64,000 nt of DNA, taken from contig CM075350.1 in assembly GCA_037693485.1 (NCBI GenBank), forward strand, positions 120,650,001 through 120,714,000, in the 5' to 3' direction. Source of the DNA: Kitagawia praeruptora. Taxonomy: Eukaryota > Streptophyta > Magnoliopsida > Apiales > Apiaceae. The notes under the pieces are model-generated. The model did no database searches, was not told where the DNA came from, and was given only the letters and a program-made list of their open reading frames with translations. Within the stretch, counting starts at the first letter, position 1. Each line of letters begins with the position of its first letter. Below, piece by piece: positions 23,257-36,181 of this stretch. A program made the position numbers and the translations under genes.

Positions 23257-24352
23257 TATATTGAATAAAGGTAACATGTGTTCCCCTAATAAGATGACGG
23301 TGGAGTTCAATAACAGAAGTGAATGAGAACTAGATGATAAGATGGATGTGATTGATAAAGAAAAGAGTGGGAAATAATTATGGAATGTGAAGCAAGAAAT
23401 GTTATGAATGGATTGATGAATGGGTTTTTCCTAACGAGCACTCGGAATGACAACCTGATAGTGTTAGTATTATGAATATGAAAGATCCAGTTTCGTGGCG
23501 TGAAATGTCAGTTATAATAAAGTCAAGCGAGGAATCCAAGATTTAACCTGAAAGGTTGAAGGATTTTCCAAAAAGTAAGTGGTGCTAATATCAAGCAAGA
23601 GTATAGGTCCATAGAATGATGGACAGAGCAGCAAGGACATGTGATATGTGAGATTACGAAAAAGTAGTATTTAATACGAATATGATTATTTTCTTCTCTA
23701 ATAAACCTCTATAGTTCAGAGGTAAATTCTAAGTATGATATTTTGACAATCATGAAAACTTTCTTATATGATTCTTTGAAATTCGTTCCTTTTCTTCTCC
23801 CTTATTTATCTTCTTCTAAATTGAGAAGAACAACCCTTTAAGGAGGGGAGGTAATACTACGTGACTCTCTGTCTGTGTGATAGGAGTCTAAGTAGAATGC
23901 CATTAATTGTTTAATTGCTTGTCAAGTACTAAAGGCTGGCCCCCTTCTGTACTAGCTATGCAATATAACAAATGTTCATTGATCACAGTGATCTCTCGAT
24001 AAATTTTTTCCACCTAAATATATATACATCGAGATTGCGAAGATTAAAGCGCTTAGGAATTGCAAAATTTCGAGTGAGGTTATCTCCGGACTTCGTAGCA
24101 CGTTAGTGATACCGAAGTCACTGCACGTACCAATAAGGTTAATAGTATAAGAACGGACAAGAGCGTATACCGGATGATGTGTTGTGCGAAAGTATCAAAG
24201 AATTGGTAGAACGGATAAAGGGTGTATTGTAACACCAGTATGATGTGTTTTAGAAAGATTGGAATGTGTAAGGATCGACCAGAGAATTGGAAAGCGAAAT
24301 GACCAACGAGTACCCCATTTGTCTTCTACCTGATTCCGGGACGGAATCCTTT

Positions 24353-24366
24353 TAAGGAGGGGAGAC
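24353..24366 (+). other. polypurine tract of the gypsy element
   Basis: TAAGGAGGGGAGAC directly abuts the 3' LTR. It would prime plus-strand DNA synthesis. Confidence 0.8.
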
Positions 24367-27300
24367 TGTAAGAACCCGAATTTTCGGTAGAATTAAAAAC
24401 TTTTTATATATTGATGAAAGAATGAACAGTGACTCCGACTTCAATGTATTAACAAAGGATGTGAATGGGTATAGATCTAAATGATCATATGTCATGAAGA
24501 ATACTTTTGGTTGATAGCATAAATAAGAATAATCTATCTCCTAAGGATATAAGTTATATTATTCCAAGAAAGATTATTCTTGTGTCATCCAAATCAATAT
24601 CTATTATAAGTCCAGCGGTTCCGTAAAAAGGTTAAGGAGCACTCGAGAGTAAACCAGGTTCATTTTCCTAATTATAGGAATTAAATAAAAATAAGTGATG
24701 AATAGTGATTTTGGTGGAATTTGGAATATTATTATAATAATGCTATATCCGGTATTCGGAACGGATTTCTGAGTTCGTATTAGTGATCCAGGAGGAAAAT
24801 AAGTGTATGTAAAGACTGTCGGATTCTGAAAAATAGCACTTTCATTTTCTCCGAGATTTTCCCTAGACACTGATAGATTAAGAATTTAATATTTAATATT
24901 TGAGGAATATTAATTGGAGGATTATAATGAAAGATGGAAATGGTGATAGAATTATTAAGAAGGTTTCCGGTAAAACCCTAACTAGAAATCCTTGAGAAAT
25001 TTCTCCGAACGATCAATGAAACGGATCAATAACCGGACAAAGAAACAAGCAGAGGAAACAAGAGTCATGCATAAGCTACTAGAAAATATCTAGCAACCAA
25101 GTGGACTCATGTAACTAGCACACTTAGAAAATGAACTAGTACTTAGAAATCAAATCACTTAGTTAGCTTATAACCATCCAATGTTCAACACTTGGCTTGC
25201 AAAACTCATCATCCATGACATACTACCTTTAATAAAGCTAATTTAGCTAGATATTATCCTAGCAAGTGTATTAGACAAGATGAGAGCAAGTGGAAAGCAC
25301 TTTATGCATTATTATCAAGAAAATCAACCAAGCAACATAACTTTCTACAAACTGCCCAGCAGGAGCATCATGGAAAGAAAAATTCACATCTCCATTTCTA
25401 ACCATGATAAAATCACCAAACTTTAACCCAATCCTCTCCACTCCATGGGCAATATTCGTTCAAAGTTTCATGGCAATCCAAGTAGTCTAGCCTAGTCAAA
25501 TCCCTTCCCCAAGTTTAAGTAACCAACCTGTCCAGATTCTGGACAGTTTCTGTAGCGATTTTCAAACAGCCATATCTCCTTCCTTATCCAATGAAATTTT
25601 GTGTTCTTTAGCTTTTTGGAAAGCTGTTAAGATTCTCTACAACTCTCCTTTAGAAATATCATTCAGAAAAGCATGGTAAGGCCCCCATTTTTGCAGTTCT
25701 TTGAACGGATGTATAGTAACCTTCAAGATCTAACTTTGCTTTCTTGGTTTCTTTTGGATGATCTAAGCTATTATAAGGCCACACGAGGACTATACAAGGC
25801 TTATTAAGTTGTTTTATACACCAAGGAAGGTAATCACCTCTTGAAACCCTAGGCCTTATTTTAAGATCTTGCATGTTCTTGATGATTTTTAGCATAGTCA
25901 TGATATTAGTATGATTACAAGCATGATTATGGAGTTTGTTAGTGGATCTAAGTATGATTATGTTATGATGGTCAAGTAGATGATTTTGGACAGTTGGGGG
26001 ATGAATAATATATGTATAAGTTATATGGATGCCCGGTGTGGCTTGTGATTGTTGTTGTGAATTTTAGAATGTTCGATTTATAGCCGTCGTAATGCCCGAT
26101 TTTCGTTAAACCTTGAAAACCGTGAATCACAGTAGGCTTAACTCACTGCATAGCTTAGTAATCTGCCATGTTAAGATAGATTATGTTATAAGCTTCGTTT
26201 TGATATAAATTTCGTATGAAATGGACTTACGGTTTAGGAGTTATGATTAAATTCGTAAAAATGGTTCGAAACCGTACACGGAAGTTCGTAACTGAAATTG
26301 GATTCCCTTAACACTATGAAATGAGTGGCGAATCTTAGTAATTAAATACTAGAGATAAAAGGGAAGGTGTGAAAGAAAACCGTATGTCAAACAGATCGTT
26401 TTCCGATTTATTAAAAATGTTCGAATCGAGGTTAAACGCGAACGAACCCCTTAAAAGTACGACTTGGGTTATAACTTAGAAAACGGGTGATAAAACTCGA
26501 GGTATAATATCGATTCGTAACGATCGACCTTAAGAACTTACACGACTTAAGTATATACCAAGTATAAGCATGATGACATGTCTTGATAACGAACAAATGT
26601 CGGATCGTATCGGTGATAAAAAGAAAAAGAGGCGTAACGAGATAACCCGAAAACAAGTTTCGATTTAAGTGGAGTTTATACTTAGCCTTTTTAGAAGCGT
26701 TAAGTTATTAATCTTAAATATTCTTATTGTTTATAGATTGTCGAGCTGACCCGGGACACATTACCTTTACCCGTACCCGACTACCAGGCAAGTTTCCAAT
26801 ACCTTGGAACTGTTGTTGTGATAATATATATGATTGTTGTTATACATATGCCATAGCATGCATGCTTGTTTTCAAAGTATATTGGAATACTTGTTCCCTG
26901 AATTAATATTGGCTTATAGACTAGATATGGATTATCAGTTATAAGCAGGATTGTGTTGCTAGGACCCTTAGTGAAGGGCTTATGATATTTATTCTTTAAA
27001 TATGAGACCGGGAGTCGGTATTTTGTGTTATATAGATAGTCGTGGAAACCCGGAGGGATTCCAGCGACAGAGTAGTATTCATTTTTAGGAATGTTATTAT
27101 TAAACATTATTTATGTTTCCATAAAAGTATCAAATACTTGGAAATCTTTCGAGAAACGTTATTTGAGTATTATTTCAGTCGAGAAATATTAAATGAATAT
27201 TATTTTTGAATATTCATTAGAGTTGATTATTAATGAATAATTACTTTGATATTCATTGGGATTTTATTCACTAAATGAATATCACTTTCGGATATTCATT

Positions 27301-29359
27301 CAAGTTTTATGTATTTGATAAATATTATTTTAAAAGTATTCTTTGGGAGTTCTAATTACTCAAGGAATATTATTTCGAATATTAAGGTTTTGATTACTAA
27401 ATGAATATCATTTGGATATTTATTTAGAATATTATTTAAATGAAAATTATTTAGATATTCATTTAGAACATTATTTGTTTAATGAATATCAATTGAATAT
27501 TCATTTGGGATTTATTTATTAAATGAATATTATCTTGAATATTCATTTAAGATTTTATGTACTTGATGAATATTATTTTAAAATATTCATTTGGAGTTTT
27601 ATTTACTTAAGGAATATTGTTTCGAATATTCCTTTAAAGTTTTGATTACGAAAAGAATATTATTTGGCTATTCATTTAGTATATTATTTATTAAATGAAT
27701 ATTATTTTCAAATATTCATTTAAGGTTTGATTTATTTAGTGAATATTATTTTAAATATTTATTTGAGTTTATTTAATTAATGAATATTATATTGAATATT
27801 CATTTAAAGAAGAGAGTTATTTAGTAAATAATTCTATGTACTTATTCGAGGATTACTTACGAGCAATATTATGATTTAATATCATATTCCTTAATTATTA
27901 ATTGATTTAATAAATATTCTTGGAATATTTATTTAAATTCTTTTAAGTTCTTTTTATAATAATTCATATTATTCAAAGATTATCTATCACCTTCAGATAA
28001 AGTGTAAAATATTTCGGAGTATTTTATGACTATTCTTATCAAGGGGAGGTTCCCAAACTTTATTTTCATTTAAATCTATCTTAAAGAAGATTTAAATACT
28101 CGCTCAACTTCCAAACAGATATAAGGGGACCTCACTTGAGAGATGTTATTTATTGGACTGCCCGGTCCTATACTTGCTAAAAATATCTTGTCACTCACAT
28201 CTTGATTCTTTCAAGCATCGATATGAGTCTGTTTGGTTACCTCCTCAACGCTCGAGGGGTAAGAATTGATGGAACAAGTTTATATCCATTAACAAGCATC
28301 AGCTTGGGAAATATTGGTGATTTTTCCTTTCCAACTAGATACGACTACTTTGTGGAGTCCTATCAACAAGTAATATACTTGGGGAAAGGGGGAGGAACTT
28401 CACGTTTCAAAGTTATGGATGTGAAATGAACTAGGAGATGCGTAAGTGACCCAGTGGCACCGGTCCAGCAAATGGCCCAACCGTTGGCCGGGGGGTTCCA
28501 GAGGGCGGTAGACAAGTAAATCCGTCGGTGCTTCCTTCTACATGTAGTAAACAAGAGGTGGGGAGCATAACATGCGACTGATCATCGTGTAAATGCTATG
28601 TCTCCTGGCGCGTCAAACTCCAGTATTAGTTCATCTCTCAATGTTGGAAATTCCCTGCAACCTTATCATTATTGGCAGGTTTGAAAAGTGTTTGAATTGG
28701 AATTGCAATACTCTTCCTGCAAGTTCCTCTATTATGAAAAGTTGATAATATCTTGCTCATCTTTGACATAGCAGATATTTATTCAAAACAAATATATTTT
28801 GAGTTACCTTGTAACTTCATCTCATAACTTATGCTGGTACTACATCGTTAATGCATGGCATATGGTTTCAAAGATATTTTGGACTGTTATATATTATCAC
28901 TGTTCAATTATATTTTTGGTGGGCTATTGCTCACCCTTGCTTTATTTTTTTATATCACAACAACAGCTAGTTCAGATGGCCGCGCAAGGCGCACTCAGCG
29001 TAAGCAGGTGACAGCCGTCAGAGGAATAATTGCTGAGGTCTTAGCTACCATTGCTGAAGAGGCAGCTACTGGTAGGCTAGTTGTTAGCATTTGAGTATTA
29101 AATGTATTTATTATATGGCATATACAAATGGATGGCAAAGAGTATGTAATGGTTAATTGTAATTCTTTGGGTTGTAAGAACTCAAACTTGTGATTAATAA
29201 TATTGATGGTTACTCTGATTTCATCTCTGGGACTATAACGGGTGTGTTTTATGTTGTTGTTTTGGGTCACAAGGTTGTAATTTAAATTATGTTGGTTTTA
29301 TGGATGGATATTGAGACCGTAACGACCAGATCCCTGACCCTGGATCTGGGGGTGTTACA
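24367..29359 (+). repeat. 3' LTR of the large gypsy element (4993 bp)
   Basis: A near-identical copy of 12162-17152, including the hairpin array at about 27137-27810. Confidence 0.95.
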
Positions 29360-29364
29360 GGATT

Positions 29365-30231
29365 CCTTGACTATTACTTTTTAGTATTCAACGAAAATCG
29401 AACAATTGAAGGAACTCCCGGAATTTTATATTTCTAGGATCAAGCAACTCGAAGTTTGTCGTTCTTTTTTATTAATATTAAAAAAAATTCATATTTACTA
29501 TTTGGTTCTATTTTGAGATCTAGAAATCAGATTGAATAATTTTACAATCCACGCAAAACTTATAAAATTATGTTTAATTTAGCGATTAATGTATTAGAAT
29601 TAAATTTTAAAAAGAAAATTATAATCTAAAAAGTTATAATTAAAAAAGGTTGTAGTAGAATTGGATTTTATTGATTTTTATTAATATTAAAAAAATTCAT
29701 ATTTACTATTTGGCTCTATCTTGAGATCTAGAAATCAGATTTGGATGATTTACAATCCACGCGAAACTTATAAAATTATATCCTTTTTATATATAATAAG
29801 CGCAAGAGGGATCTTATCCATAATTTTGGTTTGGTCACTTTGGTTTGGTCACTGTATCGTCAAAATAATCAACTGTCAAATATAATATTTTTAAAAATAG
29901 ACGATCAAGATTATATCATATTAAAAAGAAAATTATAATCTAAAAAGGATATAATTAAAAAGGTTGTATTAGAATTGAATTTTAAAAAGAAGTTATAATC
30001 TGAAAAGGATATAAAATATTGTATTAGAATTGAATTTTATTTATTTATTAATATTAAAAAAAATTCATATTTACTATTTAGACTCTATCTCGAGATATAG
30101 AAATCAGATTTGGATGATTTTATAGTCCACACGAAACTCGTAAAATTATCTTTAATTTAGTGATAATTTAATAGTTATTACCAAATGAAAACACTCAGAA
30201 TCTCAAGAGAAAATATAATTACAAATTGATA
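29365..30231. repeat. AT-rich stretch with a three-copy dispersed repeat
   Basis: A unit with TTAATATTAAAAAAATTCAT, ATTTACTATTTGG, GAGATCTAGAAATCAGATT and ACAATCCACGCGAAACTTAT occurs near 29468, 29680 and 30040. Between the units AAAAAGAAAATTATAATCTAAAAAG words also repeat. No gene is seen. Confidence 0.75.
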
Positions 30232-30548
30232 GGTCCCGAATGTGGGTAAAATAAGCTAGAAGGGGGGGGGGGTTGAATAGCTTATTACCTTTTTAAAATT
30301 TGAGCTTGGCGTTTTTAAATTTTCTTCTCTTTTAAAATTAATTACTTATAAATAAGTAATATAAAGTGCGGAAAATAAAAGAGAGAAATGAGACACGATC
30401 GATTTATCCTGGTTCGCGATGCCGCAATCCCCTAACGGATTCGAACACCCCTACTCCAGTCCCCGAGCTCCTCCCCGGACTCGGGATTTCGTCCACTATA
30501 AGTAAACTCCTTATAGTAGGTGGAGAAACCCTCACAAAAAGAATTACA

Positions 30549-30720
30549 ACTATATATTTATCTTAAAGCGTAACTCCCCGTTACCTTCTCAAAATATAAG
30601 CTACCCCGCTATATATTTATCTTGGAGCGTAACTCCCCGCTACCTCCTCAAAATATAGAGCAAAACCACCAATTATTTATCTTGGAGCGTAACTCCCCGT
30701 TACCTCCTCAAAATAATTAG
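30549..30720. repeat. three-copy subrepeat in the outer solo LTR
   Basis: ATTTATCTTGGAGCGTAACTCCCCGTTACCTCCTCAAAATA-type units of about 60 bp occur three times in tandem. GGAGCGTAACTCCCCG... can partly fold back. Confidence 0.75.
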
Positions 30721-31537
30721 TAAATCCTACGTAGCCTTAGTGCTACCTTTGTAGGTCTTGGATCTTAGGTCTTAGGTCTTGGGTCTTTCCTCCTCCTCAT
30801 GGTGCGAAGACACCCAACTCCCCGTCGGCGTGTCTAAGACTTGGGTCTTAGAGCGAAGATCACCTCACTACAAAGATACAACAACAAGCTACAAACAAAC
30901 AATCAAGTGAGATATAATATAATACGGGCCGTGCAAAACTAGTATGTTACGGTACTAGCCACGGGGATGCTATCGGACGAGCTACAAAACTTTAGTGGTG
31001 TGTGCAAGAGTGATTAATTATTCAACTCACAAGTGTGAGGACGAAATAAAAATATCAACTCGCAAGTGCGAGGACCGTTAAGAAAAACACTTATATAACG
31101 TTAGCGATTTGCGTAGTGCGGAAAATAGGAAATAACGGCACGGGATAAGTCACACGAGCGGTGATGCAAGACAATAAATTAAACGTGAAACAATTATATC
31201 CGTGAATGCAACACACACTACACACACAACACGCACAACATACACGACAATAAATTAACTAGTTTATGACCTTTGGCTTTATCCGACGGCTTGGTTGCCT
31301 AAAGCAAAGAATTCTCAAATAAGAGGTATTCTCAAAGGATACGAACTAGGTTCCGGGACTAGTATGTGTAGATGTACACATACTAAACAAAAAGTAACTA
31401 ACTTAGAATCACTTGAAGTCTAGTAAGAAATCAAGTAAAACAAGCTAGGATCGAAGCCTAAAAACACCACAAACTAATGGCCGAAATGAGCACCAAATGA
31501 AAGATATTCAAGGGGTTATCAAAGGTGACTCAAGACA

Positions 31538-33153
31538 TGTTAGGTCCGGAATAACGTAGAAGGGGGGTTGGATACGTTATTTAAAAAATATTTCGATTTT
31601 TGATGTGGATATGAGATCAAAAATACTGAATCGAAACAACACAACTGTTTGGGAAATATCTTTGAATAGATAAAACCCGGAGGTTTGTTACACAATCTAA
31701 TCCTATGGATCAGCTACAAAATCAAACACTCCTAAGGATAGTTTAGGCACGAGGACCTTCTACCCGACACTTCCTGAAAGCGGGCTAAGCCGGTTTTCCT
31801 ACTAGATGGACTGTCTAGCAGCTTACACAGAGAAGATATAAGAGAGAGAATAGAAAGTTGTGTGTTGAGGTGTGTTTTGAAATGAAATACAACATGCCTA
31901 TTTATAGATTTTAGAAAGTCACTATGCTACACTATTCACGTGGACCCCACCTACATAGTAACCACTATTCCACCAACCAAAACGCGTCTGCTGAAAATTT
32001 TCATTTCATGTGGGCCCCACCAACCACTTTTTGAACAATACTATTCACATGGGTCCCACCTGCATAGTAACTACTATTTGCATAGTAAGCACTATTTGCA
32101 CAGTAACCTGCATAGTAACCGCGCATAGTAACCGTGCATAGTAATCTTGCATAGTAACCTTGCATAGTAATCGTGCATAGTAACTTTGCATAGTATTACT
32201 ATTTTTGGCTGCTTCTTTTGGGCTTCTCTCTTCTGTTTCAAATATTTTGCTTGAGATATTATGTCTGTCCTTGATCGTCAATAGGCTTTGGCAATTCTTT
32301 CTGTGAATTAAAGTGTTGATCTTTCTCTTATGTGCTGACACTTAGTGCACTGGTCTGGTTCACAAGTGACTAGCACTGATCTTGATCTTTACACCTTCGT
32401 TACATTCCAATTGATTAGCCTGCAGCAATATCTTCAAATAATATAAATACATGGAATCTTTTGGCCCTTCAACTGAATCATGTGTACATCTTATTCTGTC
32501 ACTGAGGCTTGATCATGTTAATGAACTTCTTTCAGCGACTTGATCATTTGCATAGTAACCACTATTTGCATAGTAACCACTATTTGCACAGTAACCTACA
32601 TAGTAACCGCGCATAGTGACCATGCATAGTAATCTTTTATAGTAACCTTGCATAGTAATCGTGCATAGTAACTTTGCATAGTATTACTATTTTTGGCTGC
32701 TTCTTTTGGGCTTCTCTCTTCTGTTTCAAATATTTTGCTTGAGATATTATGTCTGTCCTTGATCGTCAATAGGCTTTGGCAATTCTTTCTGTGAATTAAA
32801 GTGTTGATCTTTCTCTTATGTGCTGACACTTAGTGCACTGGTCTGGTTCACAAGTGACTAGCACTGATCTTGATCTTTACACCTTCGTTACATTCCAATT
32901 GATTAGCCTGCAGCAATATCTTCAAATAATATAAATACATGGAATCTTTTGGCCCTTCAACTGAATCATCTGTACATCTTATTCTATCACTGAGGCTTGA
33001 TCATGTTAATGAACTTCTTTCAGCGACTTGATCCTTGTCGGTGCCTGTTCTTCAAATTTCACGATCCCTGTATAGAGTTAATATTATTTATCTTTTATCC
33101 TAGTTGAGTTATATATGTCCTCTATTACATATTACATTACATTATGCTTTACA
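31538..33153 (-). repeat. 3' LTR of the Sirevirus (1616 bp) with internal tandem duplication
   Basis: It matches 48410-49527 but is about 500 bp longer. A unit from the GCATAGTAACC minisatellite to TTCAGCGACTTGATC is present twice, at about 32060-32545 and 32550-33033. The second unit shares variants with the 5' LTR (GTGACCATGC, CTTTTATAG); the first does not. Confidence 0.9.
32060..32195. repeat. GCATAGTAAC minisatellite
   Basis: About ten imperfect units of a GCATAGTAAC word with variable spacers. It is repeated at about 32548-32685 and in the other LTR at about 48931-49068. Confidence 0.85.
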
Positions 33154-33172
33154 ATCTCCCCCTATTTGATTG
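33154..33172 (-). other. polypurine tract of the Sirevirus
   Basis: Read on the minus strand, CAATCAAATAGGGGGAGAT directly abuts the 3' LTR. Confidence 0.85.
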
Positions 33173-33367
33173 TTAGGGTTTGACAAGCAAATACCTAGAG
33201 GATAACTCAACTGATACAAATAAAATACAAAGATAAATAATATTAAAGTACATTCTGGATCATATATACATTTTCCAGATTTCCAAGTGCAAGACAATTG
33301 TTCCTCTAGACTGAACATATCTTCAAGTTTGCCTTTGCTTTCTTTCCACATAGCACTAATACTCCCA

Positions 33368-35503
33368 TTAGCTTTTCCTTTCCCAAAATAAAGTTAATTC
33401 CATGTCAACAACCTTTTCCTTGCCCTTACGCCTAGTAGATTTTTCTTGATCATCCACCTTCTCCCCCTCAGTTGGGTTATCCTCCAGATTAGTAGGATGT
33501 AGAGTTGATAAATTATACGAAGATGGCTTTACCAAGGAGTTGATTGCATGACTAAACTGGGATGCCATGGAACTTTATTGAACCTGGAATGCATCATGTT
33601 GAATAAGTTGCAAATTTTTTATTTCTGCAATGGACTTACAGATATTTTGCAACTCTTTCTCTATTGTTTGGACCCGTGTAAGAAGTCTGCTGTATTCCTT
33701 TTTGGTTACAGGTGCATGTGGTTGAGTAGGTTGCTCACTCGTACGTTCTGCAAGTGTTTCACTCAACACTCTATATTCACTCGGTTTAGTGGTTTGGGTG
33801 ACACTTACATGTTCTGTTCGTGTTTCCCTTAACTCTCCTCCAGAGCTTCCACCGATATGTGTACCTGCAAATGAAATCATCCTAGCCCCTTTTTCAGAGG
33901 TCACGGATGGTGCAATGAAAGTTCGTAAGCTTTCGTCCTCGCGTGAATCGAGTTGCCGACCATTGGTAAAAAGTGGTAAATCTCGAAAGAGATCCAGAGA
34001 TTTTCTCTCTGGGAGGTTAAACTTGAATCGATTAAATGGCACAAAACCCAAGTTTCCCTCGTACGTTTGTGAAGACACTTGGTTCATAATTAAACCACCC
34101 ACTGACGGATCTTTCCGTAAAATGGAAGATTCACCAGCAGTTATTGAGGTAGGTAATTTCACCTCGGATGCCTGTGAAGGCATTTGATCTTTAGAAAGAT
34201 CATCAACCACTCGTATGTTCCGTGAAATGGAACTCAAGATAGTTGCTCCCGTCAATTCAACCTCATTTACATTTACACTCATTGGATAAGAAAGAATTGT
34301 TTCACTAACAGTTGCCGTTACCTCAGGTTCATTGGGTTTACTCCGTTTAGAATGAGGTAGAGCGGCTGATGTAACTAACTCCTTATGTGGTGCTGCTGAG
34401 GCACTATCTCCCTCAAAAGTGTTGATGGCTGGTCGTTTAAGTGATAATTGAGGTGTAGGAGTTTGTTGTGTTTGTGTTTGCATTTGTAGAATGGGCTCTT
34501 CGACCTATGTTAGAGTCGGTGGGATTTCCTGCTCTTGGTCTGGTAAGATGGCCACTAAGGGCTGTAGAAATTGTATTTCATGTGACACAATAGGGAATAC
34601 AGAGGTTGGAATAACAGGGATTGAAATATTACCTTCTCGTATACCTGCTCTCACTGGTAGTGGTAACAACGGAAGTGGGACAGTCTTTAGATATTCAGTT
34701 AGGACTGTAGGCACATCCGTATATTTCTTTTTGCTTATGTAATTAATTACATTCGTCTTCATGGAAGAACATTCTACCTTTTGACCATTTTCCAAGCGTA
34801 CCCTGTCTTCATCATTCAAAAAATCATTTAATATTAGCTGTAGAAACCTTGGCTATAGACATTTGACATTTTGAGTCTGAACATCTCTTGTTCCCAAGTG
34901 TTTCATCTTTAAAATGATTTGACCAAGTACTATTTTTCTAAAATTAATCCTCAAATTGTTGGCGACCGCATACCCTATTTTTTGAATAAATTCAGGTATT
35001 CGATCTTGATTTGTTCTATCTGAGGAAAAAACATGGTTAATAGTGTGAAAGAAGAAATTCCAATACTGGGTTAGAAACGTTCTGGATAGATTACCAGTAT
35101 TGAAATTGCCATCTTGGTACCTTATAAAATGAAAAAACATTTCAATCTCTTCAGGGGTAGGATCAGAAACGAGATTTTCCATAGGAAAATGAAGAATTCA
35201 ATTAACATCTCGTTCAGTGACCCTAATCGACCTACCAAACAGTCGATATGTGAATGCACACCCGTCCTGTCCAGAAGTGTTAACCGCACTGCAATAAAGT
35301 TCACGCAATGCATCATGGTTAAGCTGCACTGGTGTAACTAAAGCATAGCGAATTAATGAATTTTCATTCAGAAATTGTGTCCAAGCCCGAAATTGCTCAT
35401 CCTGAATGGTTTCGATTTGCTGAATGGAAATAGGATTAACTTTAGCAATTAAAAAGCTTCCCTGCAATGCCATTTTCAAAACTTTGAGGAAATTCAAAAA
35501 CAA
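33368..35503 (-). pseudogene. extra ORF after RNase H (envelope-position ORF of the Sirevirus), four in-frame stops
   Basis: One reading frame of about 712 codons runs through 35503-33368 with only four stops (TGA 35200, TAG near 34855, TAG near 34507, TAA 33577) and no frameshift. Likely starts are ATG 35503 or 35473. The N-terminal third is globular (MENLVSDPTPEEIEMFFHFI, then LTQYWNFFFHTINHV). The middle is Pro/Ser/Thr-rich. Near the C-terminus a coiled-coil pattern (LLTRVQTIEKELQNICKSIA) is followed by a basic Lys/Arg/Glu tail. Sireviruses often carry an additional ORF in this position that has been called envelope-like. I see no obvious signal peptide or strong membrane span here, so the name is positional. 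Neighbours are RNase H upstream and the purine tract downstream. Confidence 0.6.
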
Positions 35504-36181
35504 GGGTTAGTGCGTATAACAAGAATATGAAATCCGCTCTAAAAACAACCAGCTAGATTGAGAGATCTTTCCGTTCAAAGCTCGAAATATTCAGCAATTG
35601 TGTGTATATGCTCTATATATCTGAAAAATGATGATGTTAAACACAAACAAAAACTCATCATTTATAAGGTTTCAAGTAATAGTGGGTTAGGTGTAATAGT
35701 GACATGTTATGTTTGAAAAATAACACCGCTCAATAATTTCTCACCTAACTACCTAATTAGCCGAAAAAACATCTTATCACCGAAACCTGTCGGCAGAAAA
35801 AACATCTTATCGCCGAAACCTATCAGCCTATACACATACACATATTTAATACTTCTAATTATTATGGATTTAAAAATAATCACACAGTAAATCAAGAATT
35901 AATCCACAATAATCAGATAAACTCACAATTAAATAGACATAAAATTTACAAAATATCATTAATTGATATATGTCAATAAAATATTTATTTAATTATGCTC
36001 CAATTAACTCAATTATTTACTAACTAATTACCATAAAATATAGCATTTATAAGCATGGTAATTAATATAGAGATAACTATAAAAAGAGGATTGGATGCAA
36101 ATAAATTCACAAGTTCTAAACATATGGACATTTAAAATACATGTGAACTTATAACAAATTGCAGTTATTGATTATCCAAAA
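35504..36181. other. spacer between pol and the extra ORF of the Sirevirus
   Basis: AT-rich and without frames. A short direct repeat ACATCTTATCACCGAAACCT(G/A)TC at about 35768-35822 carries CCGAAACCT twice. Confidence 0.6.

Larger units (their letters stand above)
12162..29359 (+). mobile_element. 17.2-kb Ty3/gypsy LTR retrotransposon with decayed interior
   Basis: The 5' LTR is 12162-17152 and the 3' LTR 24367-29359, both TGTAAGAACC...GTGTTACA. The element is flanked by a 5-bp duplication GGATT (12157-12161 and 29360-29364). A primer binding site TGGTATCAGAGA (tRNA-iMet type) follows the 5' LTR after GAAA. A purine tract AAGGAGGGGAGAC precedes the 3' LTR. The 7.2-kb interior has no long frame. 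Translated remnants on the plus strand match gypsy gag, protease, reverse transcriptase, RNase H and integrase, but stops and frameshifts are everywhere. A solo LTR of another family lies inside it (21821-23256). Confidence 0.95.

Noticed and set aside
32060..32195. CRISPR-like array
   Set aside because: The units are about 10 bases, irregularly spaced, inside a plant LTR; there are no spacers of fixed length.
33789..34742. Plus-strand frames opposite the extra Sirevirus ORF
   Set aside because: They are antisense shadows of the minus-strand frame, with no domains and no promoter.
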